Assembly (NCBI RefSeq): GCF_001514065.1
Contig: NZ_KQ948425.1
Span: forward strand, 27,366-91,365
Length of the DNA stretch: 64,000 nt
Direction of reading: 5' to 3'
Source: Streptomyces antibioticus
Lineage (GTDB): Bacteria; Actinomycetota; Actinomycetes; Streptomycetales; Streptomycetaceae
The notes beneath the pieces are model-generated. The model ran no database searches. It saw only the letters and a list, made by a program, of their open reading frames with translations, and had not been told where the DNA came from. Both the position numbers and the translations under genes were made by a program. This document shows positions 43,688-52,980 of this stretch, piece after piece; the first letter of the stretch is position 1, and every line of letters begins with the position of its first letter.

Positions 43688-44239
43688 TCACTCCCAGGAC
43701 AGTGCGTCGTCCTTGACGAAAGGCACATAGCCGCGCAGTTTCGTGACGTTCTCGACCGCGTCGGCCAGGTTCTCGGTGAAAGAGGCGAGCGAATCCCACC
43801 GCCCGCACTCCCCGCCGCTCTCCATGAAGAAATAGCCCACCTTCCCGTAGCCGGGCCCGGGACGAGCGTCGACGAAGCAGCAACTGGCCCCGTCGTGGTT
43901 GGCCGAGAAGGGAATCCACTGCGGGTGCCACCACACCCCGAGAATCTCGTCGCTGTCGATGGAACCGCTCAGCCTTCTGGTCAGCACGGTGGCCTCCTGG
44001 ACGGAGAGCAGCCGTGCCTCGCCCGGGAGGAAGGCGCCCGCTTCGGTGTGGTCGGCGCCGTCATGCAGTTCGAAGAGACGTACCAGCTGGTCGGGAAACT
44101 CGGCCCCTGTTTCCTCCTCTGCCCTCGCGATCGCCGCGGGATCAGCGGGCGGCCGTAGCGCGGCCCGGCTCGCGGGTGCCATCACCTCAAGCCACTGCTC
44201 CACGCCCGACCAAGCCCGATCCACAGATCCTCGGCCCAT
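43688..44239 (-). CDS. SMI1/KNR4 family protein
   Basis: About 183 residues from ATG 44239. ADPAAIARAEEETGAEFPDQ, LVRLFELHDGA is the SMI1/KNR4 core (IA-x-AE-x-x-x-G-x-x-FP), then ILGVWWHPQWIPFSANHDGA, SCCFVDARPGPGYGKVGYFF. In bacteria these are mostly immunity proteins against polymorphic toxins. No toxin is adjacent. Confidence 0.88.
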   Translation of the reverse strand: MGRGSVDRAWSGVEQWLEVMAPASRAALRPPADPAAIARAEEETGAEFPDQLVRLFELHDGADHTEAGAFLPGEARLLSVQEATVLTRRLSGSIDSDEILGVWWHPQWIPFSANHDGASCCFVDARPGPGYGKVGYFFMESGGECGRWDSLASFTENLADAVENVTKLRGYVPFVKDDALSWE

Positions 44240-44437
44240 CGCCGTCCTCTCTCCCGACACGACCGCCTCATTGTGGGGACTTCGAACGAGAGCAGTGTGT
44301 CGTCCTGAGCGGACTGACTGGCTGTCACATTGCGTGAGAACTAGGGATGGTGGACGTCGCCCCGGCAGCAGCACACCCATGGCCATGAGTGATCATTTCT
44401 GTTCTCGACGCAGAACGATCACCCAGAAACCACGGGC

Positions 44438-44767
44438 TTGGACAACGACACGACGTTGCTGCTCGACCTGGACGGCCTGGCCGTCGCGCGGGTGGAGCGG
44501 CTGGAGGACGGCACCCGCCGGGTACACCTGATCACCTCCGATGAGCAGGCACGGGCCCGCCCCGAGTGCGGCGTGGTCGCCACCCGGGTGAAGGGCCCCG
44601 CGACGACCCGGCCCCGCGATCTGCCGCACGGCGAGAGCGGGCTGGAGTTCCGCCGGCACAAACACCGCTGGTGGTGCTGCGAGCCCGGCCGCCCGCGGCG
44701 GGCCTTCACCGAGCAGATCCCGCAGCTACCGGCCGGCACACGGATCACCATGCGGCTACGCGCGTGA
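44438..44767 (+). pseudogene. ISL3-family transposase, N-terminal fragment
   Basis: LLLDLDGLAVARVERLEDGT, RRVHLITSDEQARARPECGV, FRRHKHRWWCCEPGRPRRAF is the zinc-ribbon N-terminus (one Cys of the usual first pair is Arg-Pro). The frame ends at 44767, next to the MarR gene. Confidence 0.75.
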
Positions 44768-44774
44768 TGCCGGA

Positions 44775-45188
44775 TCACATGCCCTCGGTGAGTATCCGCA
44801 GCGTTCCAAGCAGTGCGGTGCGCTGCGCGTCGTCCAGGGGGGCGAAGAGGTCCTCAAGTACGCCGACCGACACCTGCCGGCCTTCGGCGAGTGCGGTGTG
44901 CCCCGCCTCGGTGAGGGTGTGCGCCACGCGTCGCCCGTGGCCTGCGGAGCGGACGATGAGTCCACGCTCCACCAGCCGGCTCGCCAGGGTGCCGAACGCC
45001 TGATCGCTCTGGAACGTCGCCACAGCGAGTTCATGCCCGGACGCCCCCGGCATCCGCTCGATCGCGCGCAGCGCATCCCACTGCACGAGGCTGACCCCGA
45101 TCTCGCGCAGCGCGGCATCCATCGTGCGGTGGTTGCGGTACTGCGCCCGCTTGATCGCCAAGCCGAGAGCTTCCAGGTCGGTCGTCAT
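44775..45188 (-). CDS. MarR family transcriptional regulator
   Basis: 137 residues: ALREIGVSLVQWDALRAIER, MPGASGHELAVATFQSDQAF, GTLASRLVERGLIVRSAGHG RRVAHTLTEAG forms the winged helix. It is divergent from the alpha/beta hydrolase at 45243, with a 13-bp palindrome just before its start, so autorepression and control of the hydrolase are likely. Confidence 0.92.
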   Translation of the reverse strand: MTTDLEALGLAIKRAQYRNHRTMDAALREIGVSLVQWDALRAIERMPGASGHELAVATFQSDQAFGTLASRLVERGLIVRSAGHGRRVAHTLTEAGHTALAEGRQVSVGVLEDLFAPLDDAQRTALLGTLRILTEGM

Positions 45189-45190
45189 GC

Positions 45191-45203
45191 TGATACTGTA
45201 TCA
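45191..45203. promoter_or_regulatory. Candidate MarR operator
   Basis: TGATACTGTATCA is a perfect palindrome around a central T, followed 10 bases later by a second TATCAAC. It lies three bases before the MarR start, in the 54-base divergent promoter. Confidence 0.6.
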
Positions 45204-45242
45204 ACAAGTTTATATCAACATGCTTACTCACCGAGGAGTGTC

Positions 45243-46019
45243 ATGCCCATCGCCCTGCCCGAGGACCTTCCCGTCATCCAGGCCGGCCCGCCCGCATCCC
45301 GCACCGCACTCGTCCTGCACGGCGGCGGCGGACCCCGGACCGTCGCGCCTGTCGTAGAGCACCTCGCTGCCACCCTGCACGCCATCGCGCCCACCCACCC
45401 CGGCTTCGACGGCACCACCCGCCCCGACACCCTCACCTCCATCGCCCAGCTCGCCACCGCCTACCTCACCCGCCTCCTCGAGCATGAAGAGCACGACGTC
45501 GTCCTGATCGGATCCTCGATCGGCGGATGGATCGCCCTCGAGATGGCAGTGCAGGCCGCCCACGACCAGCGCTACACCGGACTCATCGCAGCCGTCGTCG
45601 ACATCGACGGCGTCGGAGCAGAAGTGGACGGCGAACCCATCGCAGACTTCTTCGCCCTCGACGCCCGCGCCCTCGCCGAAGCCGCCTGGCACAACCCCGA
45701 ACGCGGATACACCGACCCGGCCCACCTCACCGATCAGCAGCGCGCCATCCAGCAGGCGAACGGGCGCACAATCGCCGCCCTCGCCGGCACCAGCATGAGC
45801 GACCCCACCCTGCTCAGCCAGCTCGGAACGGTGAACGTGCCGACACTGCTGGTGTGGGGCGAAAGCGACCGCATCGTCACACCCGCATACGGGCGCACCG
45901 TCGCCCACGCGATACCCGGCGCACAGTTCCTCGAGATCCCCAAAGCCGGGCACCTCCCCCACCTCGAAGCCCCCGACCCCACCTGGGCGGCCATCGACGC
46001 CTTCCTGGCACAGACCTGA
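45243..46019 (+). CDS. Alpha/beta hydrolase
   Basis: 258 residues. Oxyanion region LVLHGGGGP, nucleophile elbow VVLIGSSIGGW, acid LLVWGESDRIV, catalytic His PKAGHLPHLE: a complete triad. No signal peptide, so cytoplasmic. It is the likely target of the divergent MarR regulator. The substrate is unknown. Confidence 0.92.
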   Translation: MPIALPEDLPVIQAGPPASRTALVLHGGGGPRTVAPVVEHLAATLHAIAPTHPGFDGTTRPDTLTSIAQLATAYLTRLLEHEEHDVVLIGSSIGGWIALEMAVQAAHDQRYTGLIAAVVDIDGVGAEVDGEPIADFFALDARALAEAAWHNPERGYTDPAHLTDQQRAIQQANGRTIAALAGTSMSDPTLLSQLGTVNVPTLLVWGESDRIVTPAYGRTVAHAIPGAQFLEIPKAGHLPHLEAPDPTWAAIDAFLAQT

Positions 46020-46162
46020 CAGCACTCCCCCAGGCCTGGGCCGACCTGCAGGATCCAGGCACTATCGTTCGTGTCCGGCCAGTGCGTGACCACCCATGCC
46101 CGGGTCCAACGCGAGGATCTCCCTCAGCCGATTGACATCGCCCCATCACCTCGACCCCGCCA

Positions 46163-46450
46163 TCACTCCAGGCGCGAGCAACCAGCTGTGCGGCCAGCGT
46201 CGCGGACGGCGTCCATGAGCTGCCCAGCGACTCCTTTGCGCCGGTGCGCCTCGCGCACGTAGAGCTCCTTAAGGAAGATCGAGGTGTCGGCGCCGGCGGC
46301 GGGCCACAGAAAGCTGTAGGAGGCGAAGCCCAGGACGTCGCCGCTGTCGCGGGGGATGAGTGTCGTGGCGACGGGCTGCGGGCCGAAGAGCGCTGCGCGG
46401 ATCTGTTCCGGATCAGCCGGAGCGTTGGTGCCGCGCGCCGAGCAGGGCGC
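46163..46450 (-). pseudogene. GNAT acetyltransferase fragment
   Basis: PEQIRAALFGPQPVATTLIP, DVLGFASYSFLWPAAGADTS, IFLKELYVREAHRRKGVAGQ LMDAVRDAG is the core of a diamine-acetyltransferase-like GNAT (R-R-K-G-V-A acetyl-CoA loop). The first about 30 and last about 40 residues are missing; it abuts the TPR remnant on the other strand. Confidence 0.65.
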
Positions 46451-47089
46451 CTCGCGGCCGCACGGAAACTGGCCGAGCAGACCCATGAGGGCTTTCAGCA
46501 GTACTACGACAACACACTCCCCGCCGCCCTCGCCTGCGCGGTCAACCTCGCCGCCGAGCGCGCGGCCGCCGGTGACGCAGAGACAGCGGCGGGGATCACG
46601 TCACACATTCATGCGCAGCTCGCACGAACTCTCGGCCCGGACCACCCCTACTCCCTGGTCTGTGCCCACAATCACAGCATCCACTTGCGACAGGACGGCC
46701 GACTCGAGGCAGCTTTGGCACTCGGCAGGTCGACCGCGGACGCGCTCGGGGCCGTGCTCGGCGGACAGCACCCCTACACCCTCAGCTCCGTGATGAGTCT
46801 GGCCAACACCGTCGGCGACACAGGCGACCACGTCCAGGCACGTCAGTTGGTCACCACAGCTCTGGAAGGCCTCACGAACCGCCACGGTCCGGATCACCCG
46901 GACGTTCTGACAGCCCGCGTCAACCTTGCCGTCACGCTCCGGGAACAGGCGCATACCAAAGAGGCTGACCAACTGCGTGACTCCGCTCTGGAAGGGCTCA
47001 TCAACCACCTGGAGGGTGAACACCCCTGGATCTACGCCGTGCAGTCCTGGCGTCGCATCGACCGGGACCTGGAGATGTTCCCTGCCTGA
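46430..47089 (+). pseudogene. TPR protein (NB-ARC/TPR type), C-terminal remnant
   Basis: Four TPR-like repeats with the typical LGPDHPYSLVCAHN, LGGQHPYTLSSVMSLANTVG, HGPDHPDVLTARVNLAVTLR and LEGEHPWIYAV periodicity of large actinobacterial tetratricopeptide proteins. No start codon before the first repeat; the NB-ARC or FxSxx part is lost at the junction near 46440. Confidence 0.65.
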
Positions 47090-47164
47090 CCACCGGAGCT
47101 CCGCCGCCCGGTGCCACACGTCGCGCGCATAGGCCCGGCGGTCGGCGGCGACAACGCTGTGGTC

Positions 47165-47230
47165 CAAGGCGAATGGTGTGCTTGATCTGACGTCTTCGCA
47201 GGTAGCAGCGGTTGCGGAGACTGCCTAGGT
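47165..47230 (-). pseudogene. IS5 transposase scrap
   Basis: The minus strand reads SLRNRCYLRRRQIKHTIRLG, matching the RRNRRYLRRRQIKHTIP box of IS5-family transposases. Only about 20 codons remain. Confidence 0.5.
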
Positions 47231-47496
47231 CGGCCGACGAGCGGATGGACGTTTCCCCACGCCAGCTCTTGCCACTTATTGAGCTGCCGACCTCTTGAAA
47301 CGGCAGATCTGGGACATGCGGTGGCGTTCCTGGGCGGCTCGACTGATCGACTGGGCAGTAGGCCACAGCAGTCCTGCCCGTGCATTGGACGCCGTGATCG
47401 GGAGGCATCTTGACCTTGACGTAGGGGCAACCCTTCATGCTTCCGGCAGGAGCTTCCTCGCAGTCGCCTGGAACTCCATGAAGGAGGCAGATGACT

Positions 47497-48306
47497 ATGA
47501 CGGCCCAATCAATCGCCGGTCCGGTGATTCGCGTGCAGGCTCTGGAGAAGTCGTACGGGAAGCTCGAAGTGCTGCGCGGTGTGGACTTCGAGGTGGCGCG
47601 GGGCAACATTTTCGCTCTGCTCGGCTCCAACGGGGCGGGCAAGACCACGACCGTGAGGATCCTCGCCACGCTCCTGAAAGCCGACGCAGGGACTGCCAGC
47701 ATCCATGGCTTCGACGTCGCCACACAACCGGCGAATGTGCGGGAGTCCATCAGCCTCACCGGGCAGTTCGCGGCCGTCGACGAGATCCTCAGCGGCTGGG
47801 AGAACCTGGTACTCGTCGCCAGGCTGCGCCACCTCAAAGACCCGGGCGCTATCGCAGATGACCTGCTGAGGCGTTTTTCGCTGAGTGAAGCCGGCGCGCG
47901 GCGAGTGTCCACGTATTCGGGTGGGATGCGCCGCCGACTGGACATCGCGATGAGCCTCATCGGAACTCCGTCCGTGATCTTCCTGGACGAGCCAACGGCC
48001 GGACTCGACCCCGAGGCACGCATCGAGGTGTGGCAGGCCGTCAAGGAGCTCGCCGAGTACGGCACGACGGTGCTGCTCACCACGCAGTACCTGGAGGAGG
48101 CCGAGCAGCTCGCCAACCGGATCGCGATCCTCCACCAGGGCCGGATCATCGTGAACGGCACCCTTGCCGAGCTCAAGCAGCTCTTCCCGCCCGCCAAGGT
48201 CGAGTACGTCGAGAAGCAGCCGACTCTGGAGGAGATCTTCCTCGCGGTCATCGACAGCGGCGACAAGTGCGACGCCACCAGCACGACCACCGGGGGACAA
48301 CGATGA
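47497..48306 (+). CDS. ABC transporter ATP-binding protein (drug-export type)
   Basis: About 269 residues. Walker A LLGSNGAGKTTTVRIL, Q-loop LTGQFAAVDEI, signature YSGGMRRRLDIAM, Walker B VIFLDEPTAGLDPE, switch His replaced by Gln in LLTTQYLEEAEQLA, as in DrrA-type exporters. AAGGAGG is nine bases before ATG 47497; ATG 47491 is too close. Its stop overlaps the permease ATG. Confidence 0.93.
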   Translation: MTAQSIAGPVIRVQALEKSYGKLEVLRGVDFEVARGNIFALLGSNGAGKTTTVRILATLLKADAGTASIHGFDVATQPANVRESISLTGQFAAVDEILSGWENLVLVARLRHLKDPGAIADDLLRRFSLSEAGARRVSTYSGGMRRRLDIAMSLIGTPSVIFLDEPTAGLDPEARIEVWQAVKELAEYGTTVLLTTQYLEEAEQLANRIAILHQGRIIVNGTLAELKQLFPPAKVEYVEKQPTLEEIFLAVIDSGDKCDATSTTTGGQR

Positions 48307-49064
48307 CCGCGTACTTCTTCAGCGACACCGCCGCACTCACGGGGCGGACCCTGCGCCACGTCACCCGCAGCATGGACACCATCATCACGACCGTCATCAC
48401 GCCGGTCGCCATGATGCTGATGTTCGTCTACGTCTTCGGAGGCGCCATCGATACCGGGTCGGTCTCGTACCTGAACTACATGCTGCCCGGCATCCTGCTC
48501 ATGACCATCGCATCAGGCATCTCCTACACCGCGTACCGGCTGTTCACCGACGTGAAGAGCGGAATCTTCGAGCGCTTCCAGTCCATGCCGATCGCACGCT
48601 CGGGTGTGCTGTGGGCCCACGTCGTCACCTCTCTGGTCGCCAATCTGATCGCGCTCGTGCTCGTCGTGGGCGTCGCAGTGCTCATGGGGTTCCGCTCCGG
48701 GGCAGGAGTGTCGGCATGGCTGGCGGTCGCCGGCATCCTGTTCTTGTTCACCCTGGCACTGACCTGGCTCGCCGTGATCCCCGGGCTCGCCGCGTCCTCT
48801 GTCGAAGGAGCGGGCGCGTTCGCCTACCCGCTCATCTTCCTGCCGTTCGTCAGTTCGGCGTTCGTGCCCACCAGGACGATGCCCGGCCCGGTGCGCTGGT
48901 TCGCGGACCATCAGCCGGTGACGTCGATCGTCAACACGATCCGCAACCTGTTCGCCCGGAAGCCGGTCGGCGACGACATCTGGACCGCCCTCGCCTGGTG
49001 CCTCGGCATCCTCGTCGTGGCGTACGTCTTCGCGATGGCCGCCTACCGCCGGAAGATCTCCTGA
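48303..49064 (+). CDS. ABC-2 type permease (drug exporter)
   Basis: 253 residues with six membrane segments (TTVITPVAMMLMFVYVFGG, YMLPGILLMTIASGISYTAY, LIALVLVVGVAVLMGF, LAVAGILFLFTLALTWLAVI, FAYPLIFLPFVSSAFVP, CLGILVVAYVFAMAAY). The pattern and the ERFQSMPIARSGVLWAH loop fit DrrB-like proteins. It is coupled to the ATPase gene by an ATGA overlap. Confidence 0.93.
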   Translation: MTAYFFSDTAALTGRTLRHVTRSMDTIITTVITPVAMMLMFVYVFGGAIDTGSVSYLNYMLPGILLMTIASGISYTAYRLFTDVKSGIFERFQSMPIARSGVLWAHVVTSLVANLIALVLVVGVAVLMGFRSGAGVSAWLAVAGILFLFTLALTWLAVIPGLAASSVEGAGAFAYPLIFLPFVSSAFVPTRTMPGPVRWFADHQPVTSIVNTIRNLFARKPVGDDIWTALAWCLGILVVAYVFAMAAYRRKIS

Positions 49065-49079
49065 GGCAGGCTGGGATCC

Positions 49080-49865
49080 ATGCTCACCATCAGCCAGCTT
49101 GCGGCGTACGCCGGGGTGACGGTACGGGCGGTACGCCACTACCACCGGATCGGGTTGCTGCCAGAACCCGAGCGCAACCGGTCCGGGTACCGGACCTATG
49201 ACGCTGCCGCGGTCGTGCGACTGATCCGGATCCGCACCCTGGCTGATGCAGGCGTGCCGCTGGCGCGAGTGCAGGAACTCCTCGACGCCAGTCCGGAGGA
49301 GTTCGCCGGCGGAGTACAGGAGATTGACAAGACCCTGCGCGCCGAGATCCGGCGGCTGCAGGACACGCGCAGCCGACTCGCCAGGCTCGCCGCCGGAGAG
49401 CACCTGGCGCTCCCGCCGAGCGTTGTGGACTACCTCGACCGACTGCGAGGTCTCGGCGTTGACGAACGGTACATCGAGATGGAACGGGACGCCTGGATCA
49501 TGATCGCCGCCCAGGTGCCGCACTCGATCGACTCCGTCATCGCCAAGAAGCACGAAGAGCTGAATGACCCCGACATGGTGATGCTCTACAGCCTTCTCAG
49601 CGGGGCCCTCGACTGGCCGACCGACGATCCTCGCATCGTCGAAGTCGCCGACATCATGGAGCGCTTGATGAATCGCGCCCTGGTGGCCGGCGAGACGGGT
49701 GCCGACGACGGCATCGACGACCAGTTCGTCGACCTACTGGACTCGACCATGGCCGAGTCCTCACCCCACGCCGCGCGGCTGTTGGCAATCCTGGAGGAGC
49801 GGGGCTGGAGCGGCTGGACCCGCATCGAGCGGGTGCCGGCCGACAGATTCAACACTCACAGGTGA
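49080..49865 (+). CDS. MerR family transcriptional regulator
   Basis: 261 residues. TISQLAAYAGVTVRAVRHYH, RIGLLPEPERNRSGYRTYDA is the MerR winged helix; a coiled-coil dimer helix follows (EIDKTLRAEIRRLQDTRSRL) and a large helical C-terminus that could hold a ligand. It starts 15 bases after the permease and so is in the same operon, probably controlling exporter expression. Confidence 0.9.
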   Translation: MLTISQLAAYAGVTVRAVRHYHRIGLLPEPERNRSGYRTYDAAAVVRLIRIRTLADAGVPLARVQELLDASPEEFAGGVQEIDKTLRAEIRRLQDTRSRLARLAAGEHLALPPSVVDYLDRLRGLGVDERYIEMERDAWIMIAAQVPHSIDSVIAKKHEELNDPDMVMLYSLLSGALDWPTDDPRIVEVADIMERLMNRALVAGETGADDGIDDQFVDLLDSTMAESSPHAARLLAILEERGWSGWTRIERVPADRFNTHR

Positions 49866-49879
49866 CATCGCTCAGCTCA

Positions 49880-49966
49880 TGCCGCCCCGGGGCCGCCCGG
49901 CGGTTCCACGACCTGAACAGGCTGATCGACGGGCTGGACGACGGATTCCTCGTCAAGATCACCTGA
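49880..49966 (+). pseudogene. Unidentified short fragment
   Basis: A frame with no start reads ARRFHDLNRLIDGLDDGFLV KIT. It resembles the middle of an HxlR winged helix (RFxxLxRxIxG), but is only about 28 codons. Confidence 0.25.
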
Positions 49967-50020
49967 CGTCCGACCAGACATGCTGCGGGCCGGACGCGAC
50001 AAGGCGTTCGGCCCGCACCT

Positions 50021-50479
50021 CTACACCTGTCGCCAGAATTGCGTGACGTACTGCTCCACTCCTTCGGGCACACCGCGCGCGGCGAGCTCAGCAACCTTGC
50101 GGCGTCCCGAACTCACCACGCGAACCCTCCATGTGCCCGGTCCGTCCGCCAACTCGATACTGCCGGGCGTCGGACCACCAGCCATGCCTCGAGCACGCAG
50201 TTTGCCCGATGAGCAGTGGATGCTCGCCTCGGCGGTCTCCTCCCACTCACCGGAAGGGACGGCTGGCTCCGCATCCCAGACCTCGACCGTCAGGCCGGCC
50301 GTATGTGTATGCCCAGCACTGGTGAAGTCCAGCCGCCCTGGACGGGCAGTGAGAAGGGCACCTCGTTCGAATCCGCCGGGGAAGAGAACAGGAACTTGCG
50401 TGTCATCCCAGTCTTGCAAGGCCCAGCCGCCGTAGTCGACCTCAACGGCCACCTCCTGCCGCCTGATCAAGTTCGGCAC
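50021..50479 (-). CDS. Hypothetical beta-rich protein, 152 residues
   Basis: VAVEVDYGGWALQDWDDTQV, PVLFPGGFERGALLTARPGR, HTAGLTVEVWDAEPAVPSGE, GPGTWRVRVVSSGRRKVAEL. It consists of alternating strands with no signal, an acidic soluble protein. The fragment at 11147-11281 appears to be from the same family. Its function is unknown; immunity-like by size. Confidence 0.65.
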   Translation of the reverse strand: MPNLIRRQEVAVEVDYGGWALQDWDDTQVPVLFPGGFERGALLTARPGRLDFTSAGHTHTAGLTVEVWDAEPAVPSGEWEETAEASIHCSSGKLRARGMAGGPTPGSIELADGPGTWRVRVVSSGRRKVAELAARGVPEGVEQYVTQFWRQV

Positions 50480-50674
50480 GTCAACTCCTCACCTCGGACG
50501 AACGCCACCCGCGGTCCAACAGCGCGGTGCCAACATGAGTGCCGATCTTCCGTCTCTAGCGCGTGCCTCTTTGATGGGTTGGCCAGTTGTTCTGACGCAT
50601 CCGTCCGATTAGTGATCACTGAGCTTCTTCGAGTTGGTCACCGATCAGGTGACGGTCCATGACGCGCGACGAGT

Positions 50675-50845
50675 GAGGCCCCGGGCTGTTGATCGAGATG
50701 TCTGACGTCTCAACCACACTGTTCGGGGGCCTCGTTAGTCATCTACCCTGCCGCACTCGACCTGCCCCATGCGCTTGTGGAGTAGATGACCATGCCCGTC
50801 GTCACCCGCGAGGGCGACCGGCGCTGCAAGCTCTGCCCGTCCTAG
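50675..50845 (+). mobile_element. IS5-family element, left-end remnant
   Basis: The leader GGCCCCGGGCTGTTGATCGA and the stretch to CTCGTTAGTC closely match the element at 16390-16321. The following codons [18 protein letters not shown] stop, [16 protein letters not shown] match the start of the same transposase type. The rest of the element is gone. Confidence 0.75.
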
Positions 50846-51139
50846 CCTGCGATGGCGGCACTGGTCACCGGCCGGTCAGCCCTCAGAGGCTCAGCCGGGG
50901 CGGTCCTCTTGAGCGGCTACGTCCCCTCAGCGCTCCTGCGCCGACGACGGCCCTGACCACAAGGCCCGACCACGGCCGCGGCCCGGCCCGACCACAGACC
51001 AGACCAGACCACGCAGGTGACAGGCCTGCGCGGCCGGCGACGACAACCCGAACTGCCCCTTCCGCTCCCCCGCGCTCAGGTCCCGGCGCAATCGCGTCAG
51101 GACCTGAGCCTTCGCGTACGAGATGAGTACCTTCAGCAC
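50846..51139. other. Stretch without a gene; short GACCA-type repeats
   Basis: Near 50950-51015 short units such as GACCACGGC, CGACCACAGACCAGACCAGA recur in tandem. No coding frame is supported. Confidence 0.35.
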
Positions 51140-52009
51140 ATGCGATTCCGCTGGGACTGGCTTCGTTCAGTGCTGCTGGCGCCCTACGTGCCCACCATCG
51201 GACCGGTCCATCCGTCCGTCCTGACCGAGGACCTGTTCACGGACACCCTGATCGCAGCCTCCACCGAGCGCCGGTTCCTGCGCTACGACAAGGACATCCG
51301 CTGGTCCCACAGCAAGGACGAGACCGTCCTAGTCCCAGACATCGCCCACCGACCCGGCGAGACGCTCATTCCCACGCTGTCCCGACGCGGCGCCGGCATG
51401 GTCAAGGTCCACCTCTACGGCACCGAGCCCGCCAGCGTGCTCGCGGCGACCGAACTGGCCCACAAGCTAGCCGCCGAACACGGGGCGGCCACGGCACGGA
51501 TCGTGCGCTTCCTCGGTCCGGAAGCCGCGGACGGGCGCGGTACCCGCATCCAGCTCCAGGACTTCACGACAGCCCTCTGCCCAGCTCCTGACGGCCCGGT
51601 CCGTGTGCTCCATGAGTGGCCGGCCGGCGTACGAGACACCTTCGCCGGCTTCGCCGAACGGATGGCCGCCGACGGCTTCGCCTTCCTCCACCAGCAGATG
51701 CAGGCAGGAACCGTCGGGCCCGTTCTGACAGCCGTCATGAAGGGCCGAGTGGCCGGCGCCATCGGCCCTATGGAGATCCGACCCGACGCGATCGGCGTCC
51801 CCCAGCTGATGCCGCAGTACTTCGGCGTCCTTCCCGAGCACCGCGGCAAGGGACTGGGACGCCTGCTGTGGCGCGCCGCCATGCACTGGGGACAGACCAA
51901 CGGCGCCGCCTACCAGCTCCTCCAGACCGAAGTCGGAGGCGCCTCAGATCCCCTCTGCCGGTCCGAAGGACTGACCTCGCTCGGCTTCACGTACTGGCAG
52001 GCCGTCTGA
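51140..52009 (+). CDS. GNAT-fold acetyltransferase with long N-terminal domain
   Basis: 289 residues from ATG 51140 (the upstream in-frame stretch to 51017 is Arg/Pro-rich). The N-terminal half (FRWDWLRSVLLAPYVPTIGP, AGMVKVHLYGTEPASVLAAT) is unassigned. The C-terminal half is GNAT: AGAIGPMEIRPDAIGVPQLM, PQYFGVLPEHRGKGLGRLLW (R-G-K-G-L-G loop), AYQLLQTEVGGASDPLCRSE. Confidence 0.78.
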   Translation: MRFRWDWLRSVLLAPYVPTIGPVHPSVLTEDLFTDTLIAASTERRFLRYDKDIRWSHSKDETVLVPDIAHRPGETLIPTLSRRGAGMVKVHLYGTEPASVLAATELAHKLAAEHGAATARIVRFLGPEAADGRGTRIQLQDFTTALCPAPDGPVRVLHEWPAGVRDTFAGFAERMAADGFAFLHQQMQAGTVGPVLTAVMKGRVAGAIGPMEIRPDAIGVPQLMPQYFGVLPEHRGKGLGRLLWRAAMHWGQTNGAAYQLLQTEVGGASDPLCRSEGLTSLGFTYWQAV

Positions 52010-52042
52010 TAGTCAGCGAATCAGGTCACTACGATTCTGATC

Positions 52043-52150
52043 ATGTGGATGGAGACGGCCCTGCAGGCTTTTCCTGGCGTCGGCTTCCGAGAGTCAGCTC
52101 ATACCTCCGAACTCGCCGAGGCCGAGCGACGGCTTGGCCGTGAGATTCCT
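52043..52150 (+). pseudogene. SMI1/KNR4 N-terminal fragment
   Basis: The start ETALQAFPGVGFRESAHTSE, LAEAERRLGREIP matches the N-terminal helix of SMI1/KNR4 proteins; after IPLDDRFP the sequence is unrelated. Confidence 0.5.
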
Positions 52151-52480
52151 CTAGATGATCGATTCCCAGGGATCGGTGCCGATGTTCACGCCCCGGCACT
52201 CCTGCTGCCCCTCTCGACCGGGATCGTGTGCATACGCGGACCCGTGGACGCCGCGGTGGGCCTATCACATTGAGTGGTGTGCATCGTGAGATCGCAGGTC
52301 ACTGGTCTGGTGTGAGTGACGATTCGGAGACTCGTGCCGGTCGGCGGCTGATGTCTATGCCGTAGATCATCGGGCAGGTCCGGTTCCGACGGTCTGCCGG
52401 GTGCGGCTGCACCCGTGGCCGACCCCCGCCTACGATCCATCGGCAGGTCGGCACGCCACGAGATCGCGGGAGGGGCCGGG

Positions 52481-52931
52481 ATGCAGGAGCGGCAGTGGAT
52501 CACCACTCGTCGGAGCGAACTGGACGCCCTCGCCGAGGAGTTGACCAAGCAGCTTCAGGAGGTCCAGGTCGAGCGGAACGAATTGGCGATCACGGAACGG
52601 GTGTTGAACCGCCTGGCCGAGCAGGCCCAGGCCGACGCCGAGGCTGCCGCTCCGGTATCGGCGAAGGTGGCCGGGCGGGCAGTCCTGCTCATCCCGCACC
52701 GCAGCGACGCGGCCGATGAGGGCAAGCTGCCCGGCGACTACCGCCAGCAGGATCATGGCGATGGTGCGGGAGGCCGACGGCCCGGTGCAGGTCAGGGCGG
52801 TCGGCGAGCGGCTGGGCCTGGACGTCTCGGTGCGCGGCAAGCTGGAGCCGCTGCGGGCGAAGATGACCAAGCTCGCCGATCGCGGCTGGCTGCACAAACG
52901 CCCTGACGGGCGGTTCACCGCACGTCCATAG
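52481..52931 (+). pseudogene. Coiled-coil plus winged-helix hypothetical protein, frameshifted
   Basis: ATG 52481: QERQWITTRRSELDALAEEL, TKQLQEVQVERNELAITERV is a coiled coil; VAGRAVLLIPHRSDAADEGK LPGDYR then shifts near 52735 into IMAMVREADGPVQVRAVGER, LGLDVSVRGKLEPLRAKMTK, LADRGWLHKRPDGRFTARP, a winged helix. One indel separates the halves. It lies 50 bases before the IS5 transposase, the arrangement often seen for this gene. Confidence 0.6.
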
Positions 52932-52980
52932 TCGGACTTGAGGCGCAACTGGCGGGCCCACGGCGGCAGTTGCGTTAGGT

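Noticed and set aside
45228..46025. A 265-codon minus-strand frame
   Set aside because: Antisense to the alpha/beta hydrolase, Gly/Val-rich shadow.
47001..48359. A 452-codon minus-strand frame
   Set aside because: Mostly antisense to the ABC ATPase; only the short IS5 scrap near 47165-47230 in it is meaningful.
48513..49553. A 346-codon minus-strand frame
   Set aside because: Antisense to the ABC permease and MerR genes; Asp/Arg/His-rich composition and no motif.
50846..51016. Short GACCA repeats considered as a CRISPR array
   Set aside because: Units are very short, irregular and without spacers of constant length.
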